A program made the position numbers and the translations under genes. A DNA stretch of 64,000 nt from an uncultured Campylobacter sp. (GTDB lineage Bacteria; Campylobacterota; Campylobacteria; Campylobacterales; Campylobacteraceae), in assembly GCA_934718785.1 (NCBI GenBank), contig CAKVAF010000010.1, positions 1-64,000 of the forward strand. The letters are read 5' to 3'. Positions 54,478 to 61,152 of the stretch are shown one piece after another. Within the stretch, counting starts at the first letter, position 1. Each line of letters starts with the position of its first letter. The notes under the pieces were generated by a model, which was given only the letters and a program-made list of their open reading frames with translations, was not told the origin of the DNA and searched no databases.

Positions 54478-54554
54478 GGATTTATAGCTCAGTTGGTTAG
54501 AGCAACCGGCTCATAACCGGTTGGTCGCAGGTTCGAGTCCTGCTAAATCCACCA
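54478..54554 (+). tRNA. tRNA-Met (CAT anticodon)
   Basis: 77 bases including encoded CCA. Acceptor stem GGATTTA/TAAATCC, D arm AGCTCAGTTGGTTAGAGCA, anticodon stem ACCGGCTCATAACCGGT with CAT, and T arm GCAGGTTCGAGTCCTGC all pair. The G-C rich anticodon stem without three G-C pairs at the loop-closing end, and the paired first base, fit the elongator rather than the initiator. A lysidine-modified Ile tRNA is the alternative. An integrase remnant lies 180 bases downstream, so it probably served as an attachment site. Confidence 0.95.
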
Positions 54555-54734
54555 TTTTTGTATTTCTTAATTTTTCTTAACCTTTCAAAATATCTATTTT
54601 ATCAAGCTTCAAAACATTTCTAACATTTTCACATTCTTGCAATTTTTTCTAATTTTTCTTATAATTTTGTAGCCATTTTGTAGCCTGATTAAAAATTTTC
54701 ATTCGGGCTACAAAATCAATCAAAAGGCGGTAAA

Positions 54735-54977
54735 ATGGCACTTTCACAAAAAGACATCGACAATTTAGAAACCTAAAGATAAAAGATACATGATAAGCGT
54801 AGGCGAGCCAAAAGAGCTTTACATTCGCGTTTATCCTACAGGTAAAAAAGTTTTTTATCTAAGAGCAAGCAAATTTAAAGAGTTCATCACACTAGGACAA
54901 GCACAAAAGGGCATTTTAAATGTAACTGGCGCGCGCGAGCTTGCAAAAGAGAAGTTAAAAGCAAAAAATTTAAAAAA
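54735..54977 (+). pseudogene. Tyrosine integrase, N-terminal fragment
   Basis: ATG 54735 begins MALSQKDIDNLET, then one base is off at about 54774 and the frame goes on with KDKRYMISVGEPKELYIRVY and PTGKKVFYLRASKFKEFITL, then the GQAQKGILNVTGARELAKEK segment. This is the DUF4102 arm-binding domain of phage/island integrases. The core and catalytic domains are absent: at about 54977 the sequence becomes the tail of an NDH-2 gene. Typical of an island that went into the adjacent tRNA gene and was later deleted. Confidence 0.8.
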
Positions 54978-55175
54978 GGTTTTAAGTTTAAACACAGAGG
55001 AACTGTTTGTGCTAGAGGACATACTGATGCTGTGGGTATAGTGTATGGAAAAGAACTTGCAGGAGAGTTTGCAGCCTTTATGAAAAATACCATAGAAAAC
55101 CGCTGGCTTTTTGGGCTTGGAGGTTTCCCTGTGGTCTTTAAAAAAGGACAATTCCGCTACCGAACAAGTAATTAA
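54978..55175 (+). pseudogene. C-terminal fragment of a second NDH-2-like oxidoreductase
   Basis: The last 65 codons of an NDH-2 gene: FKFKHRGTVCARGHTDAVG, then AAFMKNTIENRWLFGLGG and KKGQFRYRTSN, stop at 55175. Compared with the intact gene at 51313-52575 there are several substitutions (SIGHTDGVGVVYGANLKG becomes ARGHTDAVGIVYGKELAG), so it is a paralogue rather than a recent copy. The front of the gene has been replaced by integrase sequence. Confidence 0.85.
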
Positions 55176-55215
55176 AATAAATTTTCTTTTGTTAAGAAAT
55201 TTTTGCTAATATTTT

Positions 55216-55251
55216 AATAATGATTATCTTATTTAAAAGATAATCATTATT
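55216..55251 (+). promoter_or_regulatory. Fur box before ceuB
   Basis: AATAATGATTATCTT, five or six bases, and AAGATAATCATTATT form a near-perfect inverted repeat of the iron-regulator site GATAATGATTATCATTATC. It is 19 bases before the ceuB start and implies iron-repressed transcription of the siderophore operon. Confidence 0.85.
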
Positions 55252-55269
55252 TCAAACAAAAGTGAAACT

Positions 55270-56229
55270 GTGTTTTTATTGCGTTTAGATGTATTAGCTA
55301 TTTTACTCATTATACTTGGCTTGATAAGCTTGTTTATAGGTGTTATTCATATACCTGTAGCACAACTTTTAAAGCTAAGTAAAGATGAAATTGATGTTTT
55401 GATTTTAGCGAGAATACCTAGAACTGTAAGCATTATCATTACAGGTATGAGTTTGAGCATTTGCGGACTTGTTATGCAGTAACTCACTCAAAATAAATTC
55501 GTCTCGCCGACCACAGCTGGCACTATGGACTGTGCGAAATTTGGCATACTTATCAGCATTATATTTTTTGCTGGTTCAAGCTTTCTTACACAAGTATTTA
55601 TCGCCTCTTTCTTTGCCCTTTTGGGAAGTCTTATTTTCTTACAAATTCTTAATAAAATTCGCGTAAAAGATGTGATTTTTGTGCCACTTATAGGCTTAAT
55701 GTTTGGTGGCATTATCAGCTCTGTAAGCACTTTTTTTGCCTATCAACTGAATTTAATCCAAAATATGCAATCTTGGCTACAAGGAAATTTCTCAAATCTT
55801 ATGCAAGGCAGTTATGAAGCCTTGTATATCAGTATGCCTTTGCTTGTGCTTGTGTATTTTTATGCCAATAAAATCACTATCGTGGGTATGGGCAAGGATA
55901 TGGCTTTAAATTTGGGTATTTCTTATAAATTTATAATGAATTTGGGTCTTATAATCGTGGCTGTGATTAGTTCTACTGTTATTTTAACTGTGGGTGTGAT
56001 TCCATTTTTAGGGCTTATTATTCCAAATATCGTTTCTATTTATAAGGGGGATAATCTTAAAGATAATATCGCAACCATAGCCTTGCTTGGAGCGGTTTTT
56101 TTGCTACTTTGTGATATATTTTCTCGCCTTATCATCGCTCCTTTTGAAGTGCCTATTAGCTTAACTGTTGGTATAGTTGGCTCTTTCATCTTTGCTTTTA
56201 TCTTGCTTAAAAGAAGAGCTTATGATTAA
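55270..56229 (+). pseudogene. ceuB: Enterochelin permease CeuB, one nonsense codon
   Basis: FecCD-type permease, GTG start. About 320 codons, normal for the family, but a TAA at 55480-55482 follows GLVMQ where LTQNKFVSPTTAGTMDCAKF continues in frame; CAA to TAA is the simplest change. The rest (GVIPFLGLIIPNIV and KRRAYD end) is intact. Its product would move ferric enterochelin or catecholate breakdown products over the inner membrane with CeuC and CeuD. Overlaps ceuC. Confidence 0.85.
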
Positions 56230-57159
56230 AAAAGTTCTTATTTTAGCGTTTTTGGCTGCACTTTGCATTGTGGCTTACATTTTTACGGATTTGGGTAAAT
56301 ATCCTCAATTTGTCATTGAAAGCAGAAGTTTAACGGTTGCAGCCACTGTGGCTGTTGGTGTGAGTATAGCAGTTTCGACCATTATTTTTCAAACCATTAC
56401 GCAAAATAAAATTCTAACGCCCAGCATTATAGGGCTTGATTCTCTTTATATGATGATACAAGCCTTTCTTGTCTTTGTGCTTGGCTCTTCGCACCTTAGC
56501 GTCTATGATGAAAATGTGAATTTTTTCATCTCAACAAGTTGTATGGTCGCCTTTACCCTACTTTTTTATAAAATTTTGTTTAAAGATGGGCGAAATATCT
56601 ATCTCATCTTACTTTTAGGACTAATTTTTGGGACATTTTTTCGTCTTTATCGCTATTTTTTGAAGTTTTGATTGACCCTGATGAATTTATGGTCGTTCAA
56701 GGAAGAATGTTTGCAAGTTTTAATAATATCAACTCGCAAGTCTTGCTTTTAGCCTTAGCATTTATGGGTATTTGCTTTGCTTTTGTGCTAAAATACTTTA
56801 AATTCCTTGACCCTTTAAGCCTTGATAAGGATATTTGCATAAGTCTTGGAGTGCCTTATCATAAACTTGTATCAAGGTTGATGATAATTGTAGCTATTTT
56901 GGTCTCTGTAAGCACAGCCTTAGTTGGTCCTATCACATTTTTAGGGCTTTTAGTGGCTAATATTTCTTATGAATTTTTTCGCACTTACAAGCACAGCATT
57001 TTACTTGTAGGTGCAGCATTCATCAGTATCATCACTCTTGTTGGTGGCATTTTTATTGTTTCAAGAATCTTTTCTTTTGATACAACTATAAGTGTAATCA
57101 TCAACTTTTTAGGTGGAATTTATTTTATTTATCTCGTTTTGAAAGGCAATAAATTATGA
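56222..57159 (+). pseudogene. ceuC: Enterochelin permease CeuC, one frameshift
   Basis: Starts at ATG 56222 inside the ceuB end. Good FecCD sequence (ITQNKILTPSIIGLDSLYMM) to LLGLIFGTFF, where a run of six T (56636-56641) needs seven to go on as SSLSLFFEVLIDPDEF. The second frame runs intact to 57159 (VGPITFLGLLVANISYEFF). A single homopolymer deletion. Phase-variable slippage is conceivable but T6 is short. Confidence 0.85.
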
Positions 57160-57914
57160 TAAGACTTGAAAATATCAGCAAAAATTATAATGGCAAAAGC
57201 ATTATCAAAAATGTAAATTTAGAATTTAAATCCAAAGCCATCACCTCGCTCATCGGCGCAAATGGTGCAGGTAAAAGCACCCTTTTAAGCATAGCTGCAA
57301 GGCTCTTAAAACAAGATAGCGGTGAAGTTTTCTTTAATGATAAGCCCCTTTACTCATACAAAAGTGAAATTTTGGCAAGAAAAATAAGCATTTTAAAACA
57401 ACAAAATAATGTAAATTTAAGGCTTCGAGTTAAAGAGCTTGTAGCTTTTGGACGCTTTCCTTACTCAGCGGGCAAACTTTTTAAAGAAGATAAAGAAAAA
57501 ATCAAACAAGCCATTGAATATATGGGACTTAATGATTTGCAAGATAGATTTTTAGATACTTTAAGCGGAGGACAAAGGCAAAGAGCGTTTATAGCGATGA
57601 TTATCGCACAAGATACCGAATATATCTTACTTGATGAGCCATTAAACAACCTTGATATGAAACACAGCGTGCAGATAATGAAAATGCTTAAAAATTTAGT
57701 GAATGATTTTAACAAAGCCGTAGTTGTGGTTTTGCACGACATAAATTTTGCCTCTGTGTATAGTGATTTTATCATCGCTATGAAAGACGGCGAGGTTTTA
57801 AAAGCAGATAAAAATGAAAAGATTATACAAGAGGACATTTTAAAACAAGTTTATAACATTGACATTGCAATCAAGCACATTGATTCAAAGCGAATTTGTG
57901 TGTATTATGATTAA
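57156..57914 (+). CDS. ceuD: Enterochelin ABC transporter ATP-binding protein
   Basis: 252 residues, the only intact gene of the operon. Walker A GANGAGKS (34-41), Q-loop ILKQQNN, signature LSGGQRQR, Walker B YILLDEPLNNLD and the switch histidine in VVLHDINFA. Powers CeuBC import of ferric siderophore. Overlaps ceuC by four bases. With its permeases broken it is unlikely to work unless it serves another pair. Confidence 0.92.
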   Translation: MIRLENISKNYNGKSIIKNVNLEFKSKAITSLIGANGAGKSTLLSIAARLLKQDSGEVFFNDKPLYSYKSEILARKISILKQQNNVNLRLRVKELVAFGRFPYSAGKLFKEDKEKIKQAIEYMGLNDLQDRFLDTLSGGQRQRAFIAMIIAQDTEYILLDEPLNNLDMKHSVQIMKMLKNLVNDFNKAVVVVLHDINFASVYSDFIIAMKDGEVLKADKNEKIIQEDILKQVYNIDIAIKHIDSKRICVYYD

Positions 57915-57935
57915 ATTTAACATAAAGGAGAAAAA

Positions 57936-58873
57936 ATGTAAAATTTACTTTTCATTTTGGTTTTGGCATTTTCAGTTTTTGCCTTAGTGCTTGCGACAGC
58001 AAAGACAAAGGCTCTCAACAAGATACAAATTCCTCAGCTAAGGCAAGGAAAGAGGTTAATGTTACACCCTTAGAGCTTATCGACAAGGGTGATAAATTTG
58101 AAATCAAACACTCACTAGGCACAGCAGAACTTGTTAAAAGTCCAAGCAAGGTCGTAGTTTTTGATTTAGGCACGCTTGATACCTTTGAAGAGTTAGGTTT
58201 AAGCGATAAGGTTGTAGGCACAGCGGTTAAAACCCTACCCGCTTATCTTCAAAGCTTTAAAAGCAAGCAAAGCGTTGGCTCGGTAAATGAACTTGACTTT
58301 GAGGCTATCAATGAGATAAAACCTGAACTCATCATTATTTCAGGAAGACAAAGTAATTTTTACGACAAGCTGAGTCAAATCGCTCCAACTATCTTTGTGG
58401 GCATAAACAATGCGGATTTTTTAAATTCTTTTGAAAATAAAACCCTAACTATCGCAAAACTTTATGACAAGGAAGATGAGGCAAGGGCTAAAATAGAAGC
58501 GATAAAAGCAGACATTAACTCAGCCAAACAAGGTGTAGATAGCTCTAAAACAGGGCTTATTATCCTAACAAATGCTAACAGAATGTCAGCTTTTGGTTCT
58601 GCTTCCCGCTTTGGCATTATCCACGATGTTTTAGGCATTAAGCCTGTGGATGCAAATATAAAGGTCGGCAGGCACGGCAACAGCATTAATGCTGAATATG
58701 TTTTAGAAAAAAACCCTGATTATCTTTTTGTTGTAGATAGAAATGTAATCGTAGGCAATCAAGAAAAGGCTCAAGATTCCCTAAACAACCCTATCATTGC
58801 AAAAACCAAAGCAGCGCAAACAGGAAAGATAATTTATCTTAACCCTGAGTATTGGTATCTTTCAGGTGGAGGC
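57936..58873 (+). pseudogene. ceuE: Enterochelin-binding protein CeuE, broken and 3'-truncated
   Basis: AAAGGAG precedes ATG 57936, but the second codon is TAA. Beyond it the signal (NLLFILVLAFSVFAL) and lipobox are out of frame by one missing A (near 57984) with the mature part CDSKDKGSQQDTNSSA. From there the siderophore-binding protein is well preserved to NPEYWYLSGGGL near 58873, where the last dozen or so residues are replaced by unrelated DNA (the antisense end of an HTH gene). Three lesions, so it is dead. Confidence 0.88.
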
Positions 58874-59067
58874 TTAAACTCTTTTAATTCCTGCTCTTGC
58901 TCTTTGATTTTTTTAAGCAAATTAATACTAGCTTCGATTTGCGCGCTGATTTTACCGACACTTAAAGCAGTTTTAATACTACCTTCAGTCATCCCTATCA
59001 ACTCGCCCAGCTCTTTATAAGTGAGATTTTGCGCCTTGCAAAAGTCCTTTAAATCCTGCGCTGTCAT
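58834..59067 (-). CDS. Phage-type HTH protein, C-terminus replaced at a junction
   Basis: 77 residues starting MTAQDLKDFCKAQNLTYKEL, then GELIGMTEGSIKTALSVGKI, a helix-turn-helix of the small regulator type found in Campylobacter Mu-like phages, and a coiled-coil KKIKEQEQELKEF. The last 13 residues are the antisense of ceuE, so the native tail is lost. Paralogous to the 76-residue protein at 59640-59870. Its leader is the same 146 bases found before doc. Confidence 0.65.
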   Translation of the reverse strand: MTAQDLKDFCKAQNLTYKELGELIGMTEGSIKTALSVGKISAQIEASINLLKKIKEQEQELKEFKPPPERYQYSGLR

Positions 59068-59209
59068 TGTGCTTTCCTTTCTTTTGCTTTGAAAATAATT
59101 TTACAAAAAACACACTTAAAAAACACTTCTTTTTTACTTTTAACAATGATAATTCAAAGAACACGAGTTAAATTTAACTCTAATTATTTCAAGTTTTTTT
59201 CTAGCTTTC
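59064..59209 (-). repeat. 146-bp direct repeat, copy A, with promoter and operator-like palindrome
   Basis: Identical by eye to 60389-60534. On the minus strand it carries the last codons of a tiny membrane peptide (KLEKNLK), the perfect 16-bp palindrome GAGTTAAATTTAACTC (59165-59180), a TAAAAT -10-like box, AAAGGAAAG and the ATG of the HTH gene. The palindrome is a likely operator. Confidence 0.8.
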
Positions 59210-59282
59210 GCACCTTTAAGCTTAAATTTAAAACTTGCAATGCTAAAATCACAAGTAAAACACTTTGCGTTAAATCTGCCAT
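59184..59282 (-). CDS. Tiny membrane peptide (32 residues)
   Basis: ATG 59282 has AAAGGAG just upstream. MADLTQSVLLVILALQVLNL, then SLKVRKLEKNLK: one hydrophobic helix and a basic tail. Size and layout fit a small phage membrane protein (holin- or spanin-like) or a toxin peptide. The tail KLEKNLK recurs at 60517-60537, where a second, frame-broken copy exists. Confidence 0.55.
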   Translation of the reverse strand: MADLTQSVLLVILALQVLNLSLKVRKLEKNLK

Positions 59283-59322
59283 TTTCGCTCCTTTTGTGGT
59301 ATAATTTAAAGTAAAACAATGG

Positions 59323-59342
59323 TAAAGGGCTTGCGCCCTTTA
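59323..59342 (-). terminator. Hairpin after the 27-residue peptide gene
   Basis: TAAAGGGC-TTGC-GCCCTTTA, an eight-pair stem with a four-base loop, two bases beyond the stop of the peptide gene. On the plus strand a TATAAT (59300-59305) lies 18 bases before it and could start a short antisense RNA over the peptide gene. Confidence 0.5.
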
Positions 59343-59344
59343 GT

Positions 59345-59428
59345 TTAATGCTTTCTTGCATTTACAATCGCAGTTAAAAGCGCGATTATCGCAACTACTA
59401 GATTAATGGTGCTAATCAGTAATTCCAT
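59345..59428 (-). CDS. Type I toxin-like hydrophobic peptide (27 residues)
   Basis: AAAGGAG, six bases, ATG 59428. MELLISTINLVVAIIALLTA, then IVNARKH: one membrane helix with a short basic end, the form of holin-like type I toxins. It is followed by a compact hairpin and faced by a plus-strand TATAAT that could make an antisense RNA. Expression and toxicity are unproven; the strong ribosome-binding site is the best direct evidence that it is translated. Confidence 0.5.
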   Translation of the reverse strand: MELLISTINLVVAIIALLTAIVNARKH

Positions 59429-59449
59429 TGTTTTACTCCTTTTTTTATT

Positions 59450-59573
59450 TATAAAAGTTATGTTTTATAACTTTTATACAATAATTATAACATAAAAAAG
59501 AACCTAAGTCAAGAGTAAAGTTATAAAAAAATATAATTTTATATTTTATAAAGTTATAGATTATAACTTTATA
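59450..59573. repeat. Array of AAAGTTAT half-sites and two 12-bp palindromes
   Basis: In the 211-base gap 59429-59639, TATAAAAGTTAT (59450-59461) faces its complement (59467-59478), and TATAAAGTTATA (59547-59558) faces its complement (59562-59573). A fifth half-site is at 59516-59526. The unit AAAGTTAT thus occurs five times in both directions, just upstream of the 27-residue peptide gene and downstream of the HTH gene. It may be an operator array or an iteron-like origin remnant. Confidence 0.55.
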
Positions 59574-59639
59574 AATAGGACTGCGTAAAATTTCGCACTC
59601 GTAAAAATTTGAGTTTTTAGCCGCCGTAAAAATGTGGGG

Positions 59640-59870
59640 CTAGTTTATGAAGTCTTTTAGTAGTTTCTTTAATTGATTTTGCTTTTCTAATTCTTTTTTT
59701 AAATAATTACATTCTAAAAGTAGCTCGCAAGCTTTTTGTACTTGCTCTCCTGCTTCTGTGATTGCAAGTTGCTTTAATCTACCTTCACTATACCCGATAA
59801 ACTCGCCTAATTGTTTATAAGTTAATCCTAGTTCTTTACAAGTTTTTTTAATGATATTTTCGTTCATCAT
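59640..59870 (-). CDS. Phage/plasmid-type HTH protein
   Basis: 76 residues: MNENIIKKTCKELGLTYKQL, GEFIGYSEGRLKQLAITEAG, then a coiled-coil LLLECNYLKKELEKQNQLKK. The same helix-turn-helix pattern as the 77-residue protein at 58834-59067 (LTYK-LGE-IG-[MY][ST]EG). Starts within the stop of the 42-residue gene (ATGA), so it is translated in the doc operon and may regulate it or act as its antitoxin. Confidence 0.7.
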   Translation of the reverse strand: MMNENIIKKTCKELGLTYKQLGEFIGYSEGRLKQLAITEAGEQVQKACELLLECNYLKKELEKQNQLKKLLKDFIN

Positions 59871-59995
59871 TTGTCCTTAAGTCTTACGAAGACTTCTTTG
59901 ATTTGCTTATCTTTTAGTAAGTCTTTTAATGATTTTCTTATCTTTTCTCTTTGCTCTGGCGTTTTTAATTTGTTTTGTTTGACTTGTGTTTGCAT
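59867..59995 (-). CDS. Small basic protein between doc and HTH gene (42 residues)
   Basis: ATG 59995 follows the doc stop by ten bases with AAAGGAT in between. MQTQVKQNKLKTPEQREKIR, then KSLKDLLKDKQIKEVFVRLK: helical and strongly basic. Not recognised. It sits where an antitoxin would be expected for a Doc toxin, but its charge does not favour a role as an acidic inhibitor; the HTH protein after it is the other candidate. Confidence 0.6.
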   Translation of the reverse strand: MQTQVKQNKLKTPEQREKIRKSLKDLLKDKQIKEVFVRLKDK

Positions 59996-60005
59996 TTTTT
60001 ATCCT

Positions 60006-60392
60006 TTAAATTATTTCTTGTAAAAGTTTTAGTAATTTTTCTTTGTCGATTTTATTTTCCGCTAAATCGACTACCACTTGCTCCATTTTAACAATAAATT
60101 CTTTAACTTCATCTTGTTTGTTTAGTCTGATAAAATAAACCGCAGAATAAATAGCTGTTCTTTTGTTACCATCTAAAAAGGGGTGAAATTTCACACAAGC
60201 AAAGATTAGGTGGGTTAATTTTTCATAAAAACTAGGATAATAATCATCATTTTGCATATGCTCTAAGGCTGATTTTAAAAGTCCTATTTGTTTATCGTTG
60301 TAGCCTTTTAAACCACCTATATTTTCGATAATTTCATCGTGTAGGTTTAGGATTTCATCAAAGCTTATGTAATTAAGCTCTTGCGCGTTCAT
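60006..60392 (-). CDS. doc: Doc-family (Fic fold) toxin
   Basis: 128 residues with the motif HPFLDGNKRT at 70-79, the Doc version of the Fic signature. Doc toxins phosphorylate elongation factor Tu and stop translation. Here the toxin is first in its operon, followed by a 42-residue basic protein and a 76-residue HTH protein; classic phd-doc has the antitoxin first, and no Phd-like protein is adjacent. Start ATG 60392 with AAAGGAAAG, in the second copy of the 146-bp leader. Confidence 0.88.
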   Translation of the reverse strand: MNAQELNYISFDEILNLHDEIIENIGGLKGYNDKQIGLLKSALEHMQNDDYYPSFYEKLTHLIFACVKFHPFLDGNKRTAIYSAVYFIRLNKQDEVKEFIVKMEQVVVDLAENKIDKEKLLKLLQEII

Positions 60393-60534
60393 TGTGCTTT
60401 CCTTTCTTTTGCTTTGAAAATAATTTTACAAAAAACACACTTAAAAAACACTTCTTTTTTACTTTTAACAATGATAATTCAAAGAACACGAGTTAAATTT
60501 AACTCTAATTATTTCAAGTTTTTTTCTAGCTTTC
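60389..60534 (-). repeat. 146-bp direct repeat, copy B, leader of doc operon
   Basis: Same sequence as 59064-59209, including the palindrome GAGTTAAATTTAACTC (60490-60505), the -10-like box and the ribosome-binding site. Downstream bases differ (doc instead of the HTH gene), so the repeat works as a portable promoter-operator module. Confidence 0.8.
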
Positions 60535-60548
60535 TAATGCGAAGCTCG

Positions 60549-60599
60549 TTAATACTGAGCCAACTTTAAGATTAAAATCAATATAAAATCTAAGCTCAT
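60549..60599 (-). pseudogene. Tiny membrane peptide, probable frameshifted paralogue
   Basis: ATG 60599 with AAAGGAGC upstream gives MSLDFILILILKLAQY and stops. Shifting one base continues with INELRIRKLEKNLK to 60509, the same tail as the 32-residue peptide at 59184-59282. So this looks like its paralogue with a single-base change. A further hydrophobic stretch without a clear start (MLYLVIKFKNQF, near 60620-60660) lies upstream in 60600-60743. Confidence 0.45.
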
Positions 60600-60743
60600 A
60601 TTTGCTCCTTTTTTTATTTTAAAACTGGTTTTTAAACTTTATCACTAAATAAAGCATTAGCAAAACATTCACAAGTCCTAAAATGTAGCAAAAATAAACT
60701 TAATGTTTATTTAATCACTGCTAAAGAGCTTATTTATAGCGTT

Positions 60744-60995
60744 TTACTCATCCGTGTTTAAAGCCTTGATTTTATCTACATTAATCACGCATTCTTTATA
60801 ATGCAAAAACAAATCACTATAAGCTTTTAAAATGTCGTTTTCATCAGCAATTACAGGCTTTTTAAGCTCTTTTAGATGAAGCAGATTTTCAGGCACTTTT
60901 TGTTTAATGATTTGTGTTTTTGTAATCACAGCTTGCGAACAGCCTACAAGTAAAAGCGCGCTACAAACAAGGGCCAAAAAGGCTGATTTTTTCAT
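60744..60995 (-). CDS. Rz1-like phage lysis lipoprotein (outer-membrane spanin type)
   Basis: 83 residues. Lipoprotein signal with lipobox LLVGC (Cys19), then TKTQIIKQKVPENLLHLKEL, KKPVIADENDILKAYSDL and a C-terminal HYKECVINVDKIKAL. The order (short lipoprotein, V-P-x-x-L-L segment, two late segments with a Cys near the end) is that of Rz1-type o-spanins. Its ATG overlaps the stop of a truncated upstream gene by four bases, as in lysis cassettes. No endolysin or holin of normal size remains. Confidence 0.65.
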   Translation of the reverse strand: MKKSAFLALVCSALLLVGCSQAVITKTQIIKQKVPENLLHLKELKKPVIADENDILKAYSDLFLHYKECVINVDKIKALNTDE

Positions 60996-61022
60996 TTTTC
61001 GCCCTTAAAAAGTTCATTAACA
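60992..61022 (-). pseudogene. Last codons of a deleted phage gene
   Basis: Reading ...ALVNELFKGEK and TGA, overlapping the lipoprotein ATG. The codons upstream of 61022 belong to an EF-hand gene start, so only the final ten or so residues of the former partner (likely a lysozyme or inner-membrane spanin) remain. Marks a deletion junction. Confidence 0.5.
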
Positions 61023-61067
61023 AGCGCGAGCCAAACCAAAATCCGCATTTGCAAAAATTCTAGCCAT
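61017..61067 (-). pseudogene. Third EF-hand paralogue, 5' stump of 16 codons
   Basis: MARIFANADFGLARAC then stop. The first 15 codons and the upstream leader match the 366-residue gene starting at 62253. The remainder was replaced at about 61022 by the tail of the phage gene. Shows that the EF-hand array once had at least three members. Confidence 0.75.
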
Positions 61068-61152
61068 TGTCCTGTCCTTGTTTTGTTAAGCTAAATTTCG
61101 GTGTAATTTTAACAAAATTTATAGTTAAATCAATCAAAATCACTCTTTCATC

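Noticed and set aside
54790-55041. An 83-codon open frame after the tRNA that looks like a separate gene
   Set aside because: It is an integrase fragment without its true start, read through the junction into the wrong frame of an NDH-2 tail. Treated as two pseudogene pieces.
911-58873. All broken genes being sequencing errors
   Set aside because: Lesions are confined to the efflux patch, one glycan gene and the tRNA island, include in-frame stops and truncations, and the many housekeeping genes are open. A few single-base shifts in A or T runs still deserve read-level checks.
59140-59361. A 73-codon minus-strand frame beside the HTH gene
   Set aside because: It overlaps the 32-residue peptide in another frame, lacks a ribosome-binding site and reads Lys/Phe-rich without any pattern.
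54478-61067. A direct repeat of the tRNA-Met 3' end as the far attachment site
   Set aside because: I looked for TAAATCCACCA and the T-arm sequence to the right and found no second copy within the window.
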